Notes: generated from the sequence alone by a model not told the origin. A stretch of 64,000 nucleotides of DNA from Prorocentrum cordatum (GCA_963575745.1 CAUYUJ010009558.1:201779-265778), one strand, 5' to 3'; numbered from the stretch's first letter, positions 30,259 through 41,089 are shown. Numbers and translations: made by a program.

Positions 30259-30552
30259 GATTGTGCAGGCCTTGCGCAATCTTCACTTTGTCGCTGATCT
30301 AGGGGAGCAAAAAAAAGGCTCCAACATAAACTTTTCACGGTCCGCGCGGATTTCTTGGATCTGCGCTGGACCCCCCTTCCTGGCGCGCGGAGCGCGCACG
30401 CGGAGCGCGCCAGGGGCGGCGCCTGAGGCGCCGCCGAAGGGCCCAGCGCGGATCCAAGAAATCCGCGCGGGCCGTGGAAAGTGTATGCTTGAGCCTTCTC
30501 TTGTTCCCCTAGATCAGCGACACAGTGAATACAGCGCAAGGCCTGCACAATC
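30259..30552. repeat. Outer palindrome enclosing hairpin copy d
   Basis: The arms GATTGTGCAGGCCTTGCGC...GTCGCTGATCTAG and CTAGATCAGCGACAC...GCGCAAGGCCTGCACAATC are inverted copies. Without the enclosed hairpin they would meet at the dyad GATCTAGATC. Confidence 0.85.
30303..30508. mobile_element. Foldback hairpin family copy d (nested)
   Basis: The best-preserved copy. The arms pair almost perfectly over about 75 bases (GGGGAGCAA..., ACATAAACTTTTCACGG, CGCGCGGATTTCTTGGATC and their inverses), with an inner GGCGCGCGGAGCGCGC / GGCGCCTGAGGCGCC core. CTAG lies at both borders (30,299-30,302 and 30,509-30,512). Confidence 0.8.
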
Positions 30553-30981
30553 AAAACGTTTTTTCAACAAGTGTATGCAGTTGCTTCGTCTTCGAGTTGA
30601 CCCTCCCGCAGCCCTTGCGCGGCTACTGGTCTGCGCGGCGCGCTCGTGCCTGGCAGCCAGGAGAGCCCAGAATCGAATCGACAAATCGGATCGGCACTCG
30701 AAATGAATCGGACCGCCGGAATTCGGCGGACATCGGGAAGAGCCAAGTCGGGAAATCCGCGGACCTCGGCGGCGGAAATCAGCCAAGTCGGGAAAAGCCG
30801 AATCGGCGGACATCGGCAGGCTACTGCATGCCTCCGAGGAGAGGTCGGCTCCCGACTCGGAAAAAATCCTCCAAGTCGAATCGCCGTGGGCTCGGAAGCC
30901 GTCGACGCCGAAGCGAACCGAGCCGGAGGCATCGAGCGGCCCCTGGCGCGAGCCTCCTGCGGCGACGCGAGAGCCCGCGGC

Positions 30982-31102
30982 CATCGCTCGGACGTCCATT
31001 TCCTGTGCTTTTCTCGGTCTCGTGCGTGGCTTTTTCGCGAAATGATCAAGGATGCTCCTCGATGGTCCTCGCCGAAGGAAAAATGCACACGCCCGAGCGA
31101 TG
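30982..31102. mobile_element. MITE-3, copy 3
   Basis: A 121-bp copy with ends CATCGCTCGGACGTCC and ACGCCCGAGCGATG and the internal TCCTCGATGGTCCTCGCCGA. The flanking stretch 30,660-30,960 holds GATCGG/AATCGG-rich degenerate repeats and no gene. Confidence 0.75.
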
Positions 31103-31310
31103 CCAAGGGGCCCGCGGCCCGGAGCCCCGCCGCGGAGGGGCCCCCTCGCGGGGCCCCTCCGCGAAGAGCGGGGGGGTGGGCCGCGGCCCCCGTGGAGCGC
31201 CCCCGCGTGCCCCGCGGAGGCCCCTTCTGCGAGGAGCTGCGCGGGCACACGCGCTCTCCGCTGGTGCAGTTGTGGATGCCACGACACTGGACACCCCAAC
31301 AGTCCTATGA

Positions 31311-31504
31311 TTGAGTTTGAATATTTACCAGCCTCGAACGTATCCCTATCCCTAAGATTGACACGCCAAAAGGCGATAACAATCTTAGGGATTCGCCATC
31401 AACAAAAACAATGGAATCCCTAAGATTGGCATCGTGATGAGGAGGTGCCCAGCATAGGGATAGGGATATGTTCCAGGCTGGCAAAGAGTGTGTTCAAACT
31501 ATAT
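31311..31504. mobile_element. AT-rich foldback element
   Basis: A 194-bp element whose left arm (GAGTTTGAATATTTACCAGC, CGTATCCCTATCCCTAAG) is the inverse of its right arm (ATAGGGATAGGGATATGTTC, GGCTGGCAAAGAGTGTGTTCA). An inner AATCTTAGGGATTC pair adds a second stem. It is compositionally distinct from its GC-rich surroundings. Confidence 0.7.
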
Positions 31505-31630
31505 GTTAAACCCTTTTTTACATGTTTGAGACATGTTTAACACACGTTTTAGACATCTGGAAATGGTTTGGCAACCTGCTTCCTCTCCATTGGTCGCCCT
31601 CCACAGTGGTACAGCAGGGGCCCGATCTCG

Positions 31631-31865
31631 GTGGGCCCTGGAAACGACAGTACCGTTCTCTTACCAATTCCGTGTTACCGCTGTCCTGCCGGTTCCGACG
31701 CCGTTTTTGTCACCGGTTCCGTCGCCGCTGTTTCACACCGGTTCCGACTCCGGTTCCAATCCGTTTTTGTTGCCGTTTCCGGTCGCCTTTTTTGGCCGCT
31801 TCCACTTTCAAGCGACACTCTTTCGGAAACAGTGAAAAAACGGCCCTGCCGTTTCCGGGGCCCAC
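31631..31865. mobile_element. Inverted-repeat element, GTGGGCCCTGGAAACG family, copy 2
   Basis: Ends GTGGGCCCTGGAAACGACAG and AACGGCCCTGCCGTTTCCGG then GGCCCAC. The same GCCGTTTTTG...CCGGTTCC minisatellite interior as 15,218-15,459. Confidence 0.75.
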
Positions 31866-31869
31866 TACG

Positions 31870-32045
31870 GGCTCGACCACAAAGAACCATCCACAAGAGG
31901 CCCAACCCTGAGACCTCAGGGCGTCCATGGACGTTTGGTGCGGGAGCGTCACGCTTTCCATCGCAAAAACCATCGAAGCCCAAGAGGCCCAGGGCACCCT
32001 GGAGGCAATCAAGGTGTTTCTTGGAATGGGCCCCCACTGTGTGGT
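31870..32045 (+). repeat. Interspersed repeat (CCAGGGCACCCTGGAGGC family), copy 1
   Basis: Shares CCACAAGAG/ACC, AACCCTGAGACC, GTCACGCTYTCCATSGCAAA and CAGGGCACCCTGGAGGCA with 58,300-58,485. In both places a foldback hairpin follows downstream. Confidence 0.55.
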
Positions 32046-32066
32046 TCTTGCAAGCCTGGCAGGAGG

Positions 32067-32250
32067 AAGAACGCCATGAAGATAAACTGTTGGCGCTCCG
32101 CACGCATTGCTTGGATCTGCGCTGGACCCCCCCCCCGCCCCTGGCGCGCGGAGCGCGCCAGGGGCGGCGCCGGAAGCGCCGCTGGTGGGGCCCAGCGTGA
32201 ATCCCAGAAATCCGCGCGGAGCGCGAAAAGTTTCTGTTTGTGGCGTCGTT
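32067..32250. mobile_element. Foldback hairpin family copy e
   Basis: The arms AACGCCATGAAGATAAACTG, then TTGGATCTGCGCTGG, are mirrored by CCAGCGTGAATCCCAGAAAT and GTTTCTGTTTGTGGCG. The palindrome is less perfect than in copy d, and no convincing target duplication is seen. Confidence 0.65.
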
Positions 32251-32267
32251 GCAATATGATGTTATTG

Positions 32268-32375
32268 TCACTATAATTATTAGTAGTAGTATTAGTATTA
32301 CTATTATGATTAACATTAATATTATGGTTTCTTATTATTATTATTATACTTTTTCTTCTTCTTCTTCTTCTTCAA
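32268..32375. repeat. AT-rich trinucleotide run
   Basis: AT-rich sequence with TTA/ATT and then TTC repeats, an isolated low-GC island. No gene. Confidence 0.75.
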
Positions 32376-32794
32376 CATCCGGGCGTTTGCCCTCGAATTC
32401 GGCCTCTGGGGAGCGTTGCCGTGGCCCGGGGGCATCAGTGCGGGCAAAACTTCTGTCCATATCTACTGCAGCTTGGAGTATCGGGCTCCCTTCCCCAGAA
32501 AACCGAGGCGCACTGGGTAAACAGAAAGATCTGGCCCCCAGATGCTCGACTTGTATCCATATCCAGTGCGCCTCGGCCTTGCGGCTGCCCTCCCAAGAAA
32601 GTCCAAGACGCACTGGATGTGGATATAACTATTGCCCACAAGCGAGGGGATACCTGGGGACCTCCGGAGCCACGTGGAGGAGAACAGACACGTCGCCGGA
32701 TGTCTGAGTCTGCACGAGGAGCTGCGCTTTGGCACGTGGCCCGTCCCGTGGTCCGCCGTGTTCCTCGCGCGTGGCTCGCGGGATCCCTTTCACA

Positions 32795-32971
32795 CGGTCG
32801 GGCCTGGGCCAGGAGAGTATGCTTCAAGAGCATGAGACCCTCCGTCGGCCAAGACAAACGGAACATCCAAGGGTGCCCTTCCCAGGATGCACAAGGACCC
32901 ATCCAACAAGCACGAAGAGCACCAGGGCACCCTCCCCGAGCCGACCTCCATCTCACGTCTCGGTCCGGCTG
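32795..32971. mobile_element. MITE, Tc1-like CGGTCGGACC family, copy 2 (diverged)
   Basis: CGGTCGGGCC and CGGTCCGGCTG ends with CA in place of TA at the borders. The internal blocks AAGAGCATGAGA and AACATCCAAGGGT align with 34-208. Confidence 0.55.
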
Positions 32972-33560
32972 CACGCCGAGTGCGCCTGCTGCCCTGCTAC
33001 CTCCTCCTCCTCCGCCGCGGCCGTCCTTTCCGGCCTCCCGGCCACTGTGCACACTTCGCCCAGGAGTGCCCCCGCCCAAGCAGCACGGGCGCGGAGCGCG
33101 CGCGCGCGCGCCACCGCCGCGGCACGGAGTCGCGGCTCGGCGCTCGGGTGGCCCCTCGTGGCCCTTCGGTGGAGCTCGGTCCGCGAAGATGGTGTGCCCC
33201 GTCGCGCGGTTCGGCGCCTCACGGCCTGCCTGTGGGCCCCAGCGCAGGGTCCTGCTGCAGGGCGCGCAGGCCAGCCCAGGTCCCAGGGCCGTCCTATGAG
33301 CCTCGGCTCGGCTGTGCTTCCGGGCGCATGCTTAGCTCATGGATGCTGGCGTGCTCCCGTCCGTCTCCTGCTCCGTCGCCGCTTCATGCTGCCAAGCCGC
33401 ACGCTACGATGCCTCCACAGCAACTGCAATGACAGTGTAGAATGGCGCGGAAATGTCAGCACTGTGGCTCTCTTTCTCCCTCTCTCTCTCTCTCTCGCAG
33501 GGTTTATGCGTTGTTGTCTTATGTCTGTAGTGGCTATGTTTGCTTAGAATTTTCGCAAAG
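32972..33560. other. No gene recognised
   Basis: Frames are present on both strands. One plus-strand frame contains PGHCAHFAQECP, superficially like half a zinc knuckle, but the required upstream cysteine pair is missing. A CT run lies at 33,475-33,500. Confidence 0.4.
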
Positions 33561-33582
33561 CCAAAACAAGCTACGGCATGCT

Positions 33583-33793
33583 GTCCCTCGGCGGCGAGCG
33601 AGGGGGGAAGCGAGAAGGAGAAGGCCTTCTCAGAAGGCGGCGAGGCTTCTCAGAAGTCTCCTCGCCTTCTGAAAGGTCTTCTGCGTCTTCGGGCAAGGCT
33701 TACAAAACTTCTCAGAAGGCTAGGGGACTTCCGAGCCTCGTGAGAAGGCCCGCGCCTTCTCACCTCCCCCCGGGCTCGCCGCCGAGTCCCTCA
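33583..33793. mobile_element. Inverted-repeat element with CTTCTCAGAAG units, copy 1
   Basis: Ends TCGGCGGCGAGC, GGGGGGAAGCGAGAAGG and CCTTCTCACCTCCCCCC, GCTCGCCGCCGA are inverted copies. Inside, CTTCTCAGAAG palindromes recur. Copies at 59,766-59,948 and 60,200-60,625. Confidence 0.7.
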
Positions 33794-34068
33794 CTGGCCA
33801 GCTGCTGGGCCGGACACCCCCGCTCGCTTGCCGTGCACAGGGTGGTCCTTGAGGGGGGATTGTGCGCTGTGGTCTGCTGCCTGTGATGTTTCTTTCTGCT
33901 CGGCGCATGCTCCAGCCCGCATCGGCCAGCTGCGACGGAGATTCCGAATGTCTACACGAGCGCGAGCTGCCCTCAGCAGCTGGGCCTGGCAGCCGCGCTC
34001 ACTTGCCTTGCACAGGGTGGTCCTGAAGGCGAGCCAAGTTGTGCCATCCATTCTCATGTTCCGCTCCC

Positions 34069-34435
34069 TCCTCCTCCTCCTCCTCCTCCTCCTCCTCCTC
34101 CTCCTCCTCCTCTTCCTCATCCTCCTCCTTCGCTTTCTCCCCGATGTCCTCCTCAAGATACTCATCCATCCGCCCTCATTCCCCACCTCTTCCTCCCTAC
34201 TCCTCTCCCCTTCCCCTCTTTCCTCCTCCTTACGTACCTCCTCCCCCTCCTTTTGTTATTCCTCCTCCTCCTCCTCCTCCTCCTCCTCCTCCCTCTTCTC
34301 CTCCTCCCTGCCACCCCGCTGCCCTTGTAAAGACTCTCCTCCTCCTCCCTGCCCTCCTCCCTGCCACCTCCTCCTCCTCCTCCTCCTCCTCCTCCTCCTC
34401 CTCCTCCTCCTCCTCCTCCTCCTCCTCCCCCTCCC
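34069..34435. repeat. (TCC)n microsatellite clusters
   Basis: TCC arrays at 34,069-34,121 and 34,258-34,435 separated by CT-rich DNA. A CTGCCACCCCGCTGCC / CTGCCACCCCGCCACC duplication lies inside. Nothing else is recognised from 34,436 to 35,430. Confidence 0.9.
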
Positions 34436-35430
34436 TGCCACCCCGCCACCTTTCTACAGGAGCAGTGGGAACCGAGAAGAAGGCAACGAGAGGGGAGGGG
34501 GCAGGTCGGAGGGCCACGCGCGCCTGACGAGCACTGCCCCTCGATGCAGGCGAGAGGTCCTGAAGGACACGGCTTCTGGACCCGAGGGCTGTGCCACCCA
34601 GCATTCTAAGACGAAGCCAGGACGAGGATAACATCGGGTGAGGGTAGACCGAGGATCTCTGAGAGCCGGCGGCTCTGGAGGCTGTCTCGGGCGCGGCGGC
34701 CTCCTCAGACATCCAGAAAGCTCTAAGAGCTTCCCAGTACGCTCTGGGACAGATCTATCCTCGACCTCGCCCCGCTCGACGTTCTGTCATGAAGCAGTCC
34801 TGGGGGCAGGGCGAAGCTCGAAGAGGCCGAGAGTGGCGCGAGAGTCTCGGGACCCCGTTTCTTTCAGGACCCCTCTGCCGCCCACGCCGCCCTTTTCCAG
34901 GAGCCCCGAATCACAGCTCACTGACCTTGACATGTTTCGGAGCCCACGGGTCCTGCTCATTAGCCGGGTGGTGTTTGTGCGACTGGACGCCCCCGCGGCA
35001 CCTCTGGATGAAGGGGCAACGATAGGAGGGGACTGGCATGGAGGGGAACATCTACCTGGACTCGGCGATACGTCGCCGATAGACCGGTGATAGGCCACCG
35101 AGAGCGACTCCGCACGTTCCTGGGCAAGTTGGGGCTGTCGGGCCCCTATCGGCGATCCATGGGCGATTGGGAGCCGATGCGTCCCCCCCTGTGCCCATCC
35201 ATCCCTCATCGCTGCCCCTGACCGGACCGGGAGCGAGGGAAGCCCACCACCGCCGGCGTGAGGCGTCAGGGAGGGGCCCCCTCCCGGAGGTGTGCCCGCC
35301 CAGTGCTGCGCTGCGCGCCCCGCTCGAGGCAGCTGCTGCGGGTCATGCTTCTGCCCACGTCCACTGCAGCTTTTGGAGTCTGGGGCTCCCTTCCCCAGAG
35401 CCCGAGGCGCACTGGAGATTGATACGAAAA

Positions 35431-35585
35431 GGTGAAGTCGGGCGTGTCCCCCTACAGGGGGATCTGCGGCGAAAAATAAAACAAATACTCAAAAAATACT
35501 CCCAAATGGTCAAAAATAGTCCCCAGACTATTTCCGGACCATGTTTGAACATTCCTCCTGTAGAGGGACAGGCCCGACTTAACCC
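35431..35585. mobile_element. MITE, GTCGGGC-TGTCC ends, copy 2
   Basis: GTCGGGCGTGTCCCCCTACA at the left and TGTAGAGGGACAGGCCCGAC at the right are inverted copies; the right end is followed by TTAA. The AT-richer interior shares GTCCCCAGAC and ACCAT-TTTGAA blocks with 2,093-2,262. Confidence 0.75.
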
Positions 35586-35763
35586 TTGGAGGCTCGATCT
35601 TTACCCATGTCCAGGGCGCCTCGGCCCTGGGGCGCCCTCTCCAGGGAAAAAGTCCAATACGCACCGGACACGCACCATCGCAGAGGCAACCTCCAGCTCG
35701 GGGGCGAGTCGGGCACCTCATCGCTGGATGCTGTCCAGTGGCCAGTGGTGGTGACCCTACACC

Positions 35764-38280
35764 TCGGTCGGGCATGTCCTCCTACAGGCGGACTTGGGAG
35801 GAATTAGCCTGGCGAAGGACCCAACCATATGCAGTTGTGAATGCCGCAATTGTGCAGGGTGGTGGCGGACGCATGCGGGCGGTGCCACTGGGACCTTCGG
35901 TGGAGCCCCCTATGGGGCCACGAAACGCTGTACTGGGTGGGTGAGACGCGGTCAGCAAGGGCTGTGCTGCGTGGTGGCGGACGCATGCGAGCGGTGCCAC
36001 TGGGACCTTCGGTGGAGCTCCCTATGGGGCCACGAAACGCTGTACTGGGTGGGTGAAAGCAGGCAGGGAGCAAGGGCTGTGCAGGGTGGTGGCGGACGCA
36101 TGCGGGCGGTGCCGCTGGGACCTTTGGTGGAGCTCCCTATAGGGCTACGAAGCGCTGTTCTGGGTGGGTGAAGCGCAGGGAACAAGGGCTGTGCTGGGTG
36201 GTGGCGGACGCAAGCGGGCAGTGCCACTGGGACCTTTGGTGGAGCCCCCTATGGGGCCACGAAACGTGCGAGGGGTGTGCCAAAATGGGGTGTGGAACCG
36301 CATGCCAGCGCAGCCACTGGGGCCTTCGGTGGAGCTCCCTCTGGAGCCACGAAACGTGTGAGGGGTGTGCCGAAATGGGGGGTGGAACCGCATGCGAGCG
36401 CAGCCACTGCGGCGTTCGGTGGAGCTCCCTATGGGGCCACGAGACGTGTGAAGGGCGTGCCGAAAAAGGGGTGGAACCGCATGCGAGCGCAGCCACTGGG
36501 GCCTTCGGTGGAGCTCTCTATGGGGCCACGAACCGTGTGAGGGGTGTGCCGAAATGGGGGGGGAACCACATGCGAGCGCAGCCACTGGGGCGTTCGGTGG
36601 AGCTCCCCATGGAGCCACCCACGAAGCGTGTGAGGGGTGTGCCAGAATGGGGGGTGGAACCGCATGCGGGCGCAGCCACTGGGGCCTTCGGTGGAGCTCC
36701 CTATGGGGCCACGAAACGTGTGAGGGGTGTGCCAGAATGGGGGGTGGAACCGCATGCGGGCGCAGCCACTGGGGCCTTCGGTGGAGCTCCCTATGGGGCC
36801 ACGAAACGTGTGAGGGGTGTGCCAGAATGGGGGGTGGAACCGCATGCGGGCGCAGCCACTGGGGCCTTCGGTGGAGCTCCCTATGGGGCCACGAACGTGT
36901 GACGTGTGCAGGGGGGAGCTCCCTATGGGGCCACGAAACGTGTGAGGGGTGTGCCAGGGGGGTGGAACCGCATGCGGGCGCAGCCACTGGGGCCTTCGGT
37001 GGAGCTCCCTATGGGGCCACGAAACGTGTGAGGGGTGTGCCAGAAATGGGGGGTGGAACCGCATGCGGGCGCAGCCACTGGGGCCTTCGGTGGAGCTCCC
37101 TATGGGGCCACGAAACGTGTGAGGGGTGTGCCAGAACGGGGGTGGAACCGCATGCGGGCGCAGCCACTGGGGCCTTCGGTGGAGCTCCCTATGGGGCCAC
37201 GAAACGTGTGAGGGGTGTGCCAGAATGGGGGGTGGAACCGCATGCGGGCGCAGCCACTGGGGCCTTCGGTGGAGCTCCCTATGGGGCCACGAAACGTGTG
37301 AGGGGTGTGCCAGAATGGGGGGTGGAACCGCATGCGGGCGCAGCCACTGGGGCCTTCGGTGGAGCTCCCTATGGGGCCACGAAACGTGTGAGGGGTGTGC
37401 CAGAATGGGGGGTGGAACCGCATGCGGGCGCAGCCACTGGGGCCTTCGGTGGAGCTCCCTATGGGGCCACGAAACGTGTGAGGGGTGTGCCAGAATGGGG
37501 GGTGGAACCGCATGCGGGCGCAGCCACTGGGGCCTTCGGTGGAGCTCCCTATGGGGCCACGAAACGTGTGAGGGGTGTGCCAGAATGGGGGGTGGAACCG
37601 CATGCGGGCGCAGCCACTGGGGCCTTCGGTGGAGCTCCCTATGGGGCCACGAAACGTGTGAGGGGTGTGCCAGAATGGGGGGTGGAACCGCATGCGGGCG
37701 CAGCCACTGGGGCCTTCGGTGGAGCTCCCTATGGGGCCACGAAACGTGTGAGGGGTGTGCCAGAATGGGGGGTGGAACCGCATGCGGGCGCAGCCACTGG
37801 GGCCTTCGGTGGAGCTCCCTATGGGGCCACGAAACGTGTGAGGGGTGTGCCAAAATGGGGGGTGGAACCGCATGCGGGCGCAGCCACTGGGGCCTTCGGT
37901 GGAGCTCCCTATGGGGCCACGAACGTGTGAGGGGTGTGCCAGAATGGGGGGTGGAACCGCATGCGGGCGCAGCCACTGGGACCTTCGGTGGAGCTCCCTA
38001 TGGGGCCACGAAACGTGTGAGGGGTGTGCCAGAATGGGTGTGGGAGGGGGAGGAGGGGGGAGGAAGGGGAGGAGGAGGAAGGAGGAGGAAGGAGGAACGC
38101 GGGGCGACGCCTCTTCAAAACGAGGACCCAACACCACAGGATGGTTGGGAAAAACAAAAACACACTCGACAGATATTCAACAACAGGAAAAGCAATCATA
38201 CAAATATGGCCCCCAGACTATTGGTTGACTATTTTGGAATCGTAATCCTCCTGTAGAGGGACGTGCCTGACTCAACCCTA
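35764..38280 (+). mobile_element. Satellite-carrying element, copy B, with GTCGGGC-type ends
   Basis: The left end GGTCGGGCATGTCCTCCTAC and right end CTGTAGAGGGACGTGCCTGA match the terminal repeats of the neighbouring MITE family. Between them lie CGAAGGACCCAACCATATG, the 90-bp array, the G-rich tail, CTTCAAAACGAGGACCCAAC and GGTTGGGA. The core shared with copy A starts at AGCCTGGCGAAGGACCC and ends near 38,150. Confidence 0.7.
35863..38035 (+). repeat. 90-bp satellite array B, about 24 units
   Basis: Counted on the CTATGGGGCC landmark: four left-hand units are 111-116 bp (CTGTACTGGGTGGGTG in place of the usual GTGTGAGGGGTGTGCC), four to five units are diverged, one is truncated to 42 bp (36,882-36,924), and eight or more successive units from 37,190 are essentially identical at 90 bp. 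Open frames of 30-residue repeats on both strands are artefacts of a period divisible by three. Confidence 0.95.
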
Positions 38281-38664
38281 AACATCCGGCGCTCGGACTT
38301 GTTCGATGCGTGGCCTTCCAAGACCGCTCTACACCTGCCGACTGCCTTCATCCCGAGCAAGCTTCTGTCGGGCGTTGACAGAACTGGGTTTTGTGAAACC
38401 GTGGTACTGTGTACTGGGGGACGCCCCCCCCTCCCCCCCTGCCCCGTTTCACTAACCAGAACTGCCGTCACCCGATAAAACACCAGCTACGGCAGGCCTG
38501 GTTTAGTGATTCTGGCCACTTCCAGGGCTCCGGGGCCCTACCGCTGACCGGGTCCCCTTACCCGATTCTGACGGTCCTATGAGGGCCCGAGGCTGGCCCC
38601 GAAGAAGGCCAAGCGCGCGTGTTGCCACGATCCGCGCTCGCGGCCGTTGCCGGAGACGCCCCCC

Positions 38665-38760
38665 AAGGAGGAAGAGGAGGAGGAGGAGGAGAAGGAGGAG
38701 GAGGAGGAGGAGGAGGAGGGAGGAGGAGGAGGAGGAGGAGGAGGAGGAGGAGGAGGAAGA
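38665..38760. repeat. (GGA)n microsatellite
   Basis: GGA array in otherwise unannotated sequence. 38,281-38,664 and 38,761-39,139 show no supportable gene. Confidence 0.9.
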
Positions 38761-39139
38761 GAAGACGCTCGCCCCGCCTGGTAACGTCACGCCTCGTGCC
38801 CGCGCCGTTTAGGCACTGCTAAGGGTAGCTATTTCCCAGACGGCGCCGGCGCGGGTTGCCAGCCCTCTCGCGCCCCCCTCCCCTCCCCCAGCAAGGGCCG
38901 GTATCGCCAGGGAGTCGCAACACATTGGACAAGACCGACCGCCCCGATGTCTGGCCGAAGCGCGGGATGTCCTCTGACCCACGACGGATTTGATTTCGAG
39001 GTCTCGGCCACTTCCCCAGGGGGTAATGTTTCCGTCCTGGTCCATGTTTGCTGTCCCGGCAGACCAATGTTGGCCCTCGGATGGCGAAGCCGAGGAACAA
39101 CGCCCTGATTGAAAGAATCGCTATCGTCGGAGATCTGGG

Positions 39140-39440
39140 TTGTTCGTCGTCGTCGTCGTTGTGATTGTTCTCGGCGTCGTTGTCGGCGTCGTCGTGTCGA
39201 CGTCGTCCTCGGCGTCGTCCTCAACTTCGTCTTCGTCGTCGTCGTCCTCGTCCTCGTCGCCCTCGTCCTCGTCGGCGTCCTCGTCCTCGTCCTCGTCCTC
39301 GTCGGCGTCCTCGTCGGCGTCGTCGTCGTTGGCGCCGTCGTCCTCGTCGGCGTCCTCGTGAGCGTTGTCCTCGTCCTCGTCCTCGTCGTCGTCCTCGTCG
39401 TTGGCGCCGTCGTCGTCGGCGCCGCCGTCGTCGTGGTCGA
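39140..39440. repeat. (GTC/CTC)n trinucleotide repeat
   Basis: CGTCGTCCTCGTCGG units; Val/Leu- or Ser-rich on plus, Asp/Thr-rich on minus. The GC-only sequence after it (39,441-39,600) is not recognisable. Confidence 0.85.
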
Positions 39441-39603
39441 GGCGCCGAGGGGGCGCGGCGCCGCGGCGCGGCGGCTCCGCCCCCGCGCTCCGCGGGGGGG
39501 CGGCGCGGCGCCTCGCGCGGCGCCTCGGGCGGCGCCTTCGGGCGGGGAGGGCGCACGCACGCGCGCGAAGGCTGCGCAGGGAGCGACCGTCCCGGCATGC
39601 CTA

Positions 39604-39803
39604 CAGTCGGGGCGTTGACCTAAGGAACCCGAAATAAGGAACCTCGATTTCCCGTCGAAACACGATTAAGGCCCCTTTTTCCAGAAGTTAAACCTCGATT
39701 TCCCGTCGAAAACATAAGGAACACCTGAGGCAAGCTGTGAAACACTGAAGGAACGCGGAGCCCCTCCCCAACGAAAAGGAATCCTGCTTCAGGGCCCCGA
39801 CTG
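39604..39803. mobile_element. MITE, Tc1/mariner-like (CAGTCGGGGC), copy 2
   Basis: CAGTCGGGGC / GCCCCGACTG ends with TA at 39,602-39,603 and 39,804-39,805. The 200-bp length exceeds copy 1 because of a partial duplication of the CTCGATTTCCCGTCGAAA block. Confidence 0.85.
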
Positions 39804-39815
39804 TACACGCCCACC

Positions 39816-40010
39816 GCGACATGTTCTTAGAACTTGCAGGTTTCCGAAAAGCATAACCCATGTTCTTGGCACATCAACCGATGTTAAAACACAACCGTCT
39901 CAGCCAGAAATGTTCCATAATCGCTCCGTGCAGACCATAAAAAAGGTGTTCGAGCATTGTCTGGCGGGCCTATTGGCCAGCCAGGACGCCTCGCCACTGC
40001 TTGAGAGAGG
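39816..40010. repeat. Interspersed repeat (GTTCTTAGAAC family), copy 2
   Basis: Aligns with 4,106-4,255. It contains an extra GTTCTTGGCACATC segment at its left. Confidence 0.5.
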
Positions 40011-40544
40011 CCGCGCCCAGGCGGCGCACCGGCCGAAACCCCACACGATGTGCAGGCCAATGAACAACGCAAAAGGTCGCAGCGCAAGACGGAGCTAGGA
40101 CGAGGATCAAATCAAGGGAGGATAAGCCGAAGATCTCTGAGCTCTGGCGGGTCTGGGGGATGTAGCAGGTGCCGCGGTCTTCGCAGAGCGTTCTAGAACG
40201 CTCTGGAGCGCATTCGTCCTCGTCCTGGCCGCGCCCGACAGCGCGAATGCAAGCGCGCCAGAACGCAGACACAGGAACGCGGCGGGAAGGGCGGAGGACC
40301 CCTTTCTTGCTGGCAATATTCATATCCATATCCAGTGCGTCTTGGACTGTCCTGAAAAGGGCACCGCAAGGCCGACGCGCACAAGACATGGACAGACATC
40401 GAGACTCTATAGGGGCAAGGTCCTTTTCCAGATCCAGTGCGCCTCGGGGTTCTGGGGAAGAGAGCCCCAAACTCACAGATTGCAGTGGAAATGGGCACAA
40501 GTCTTGCCAACATTTTTCCCATGACCAGGACAGCTCCCATCGTG

Positions 40545-40695
40545 GAGGAGGAGGAGGAGGAGGAGAAGCAGGAGGAGGAGGAGGAGGAGGGAGGAGGAGG
40601 AGGAGGAGGAGGAGGAGGAGAAGGGAGGAGGCAAGGAGGAGGAGGAGGGAGTAGGAGGAGGAGGGAGGAGGAGGAGGAGGGGGAGGAGGAGGTCT
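40545..40695. repeat. (GGA)n microsatellite
   Basis: GGA array with GCAAG and GTA interruptions. 40,011-40,544 contains no supported gene. Confidence 0.9.
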
Positions 40696-40864
40696 CCTCG
40701 CCGGCGGCCCCGAATACCTCGCGGAGCTATCTCCAGGGGGGGGGGGGCGGGGGCGGCCGGGCCCCCCCGTCGCCGCCACGGCTCGGCCTGACTCGGTTGA
40801 GCTCCACGGCGGCCCTCGCTGGCTTGGTTCCGTGTTCCTTCTGCGCCTCCTCTGGAGGCTGTTG

Positions 40865-41055
40865 ATGGGCCGATGCTCCATCACCACTGCCATGGGTAGG
40901 AGAGGGAGGAGAAGGAGGAGGAGGAGGAGGAGGAGGAGGAGGAGGAGGAGGAGAAGGAGGAGGAGGAGGAGGAGGGGGAGAGGAGGCGGAACTCCCCATC
41001 CTCCCTTCTCACCCGTGCTACATATGGTAGCGGTGGTGGAAAATTGGCTCACCAG
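40865..41055. mobile_element. Foldback with (CAC)-type arms, (GGA)n core, copy 3
   Basis: GATGGGCCGATGCTCCATCACC on the left is weakly mirrored by GGTAGCGGTGGTGGAAAATT and GGCTCACC on the right. The core is (GGA)n at 40,900-40,990. The most diverged of the three. Confidence 0.45.
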
Positions 41056-41089
41056 CTGTTGCCACCCATGCTCGCGCAAGGGCGGGAGG

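Noticed and set aside
33010-33110. PGHCAHFAQECP considered as a zinc knuckle
   Set aside because: The first cysteine pair at the required spacing is absent and the frame has no further retroelement features.
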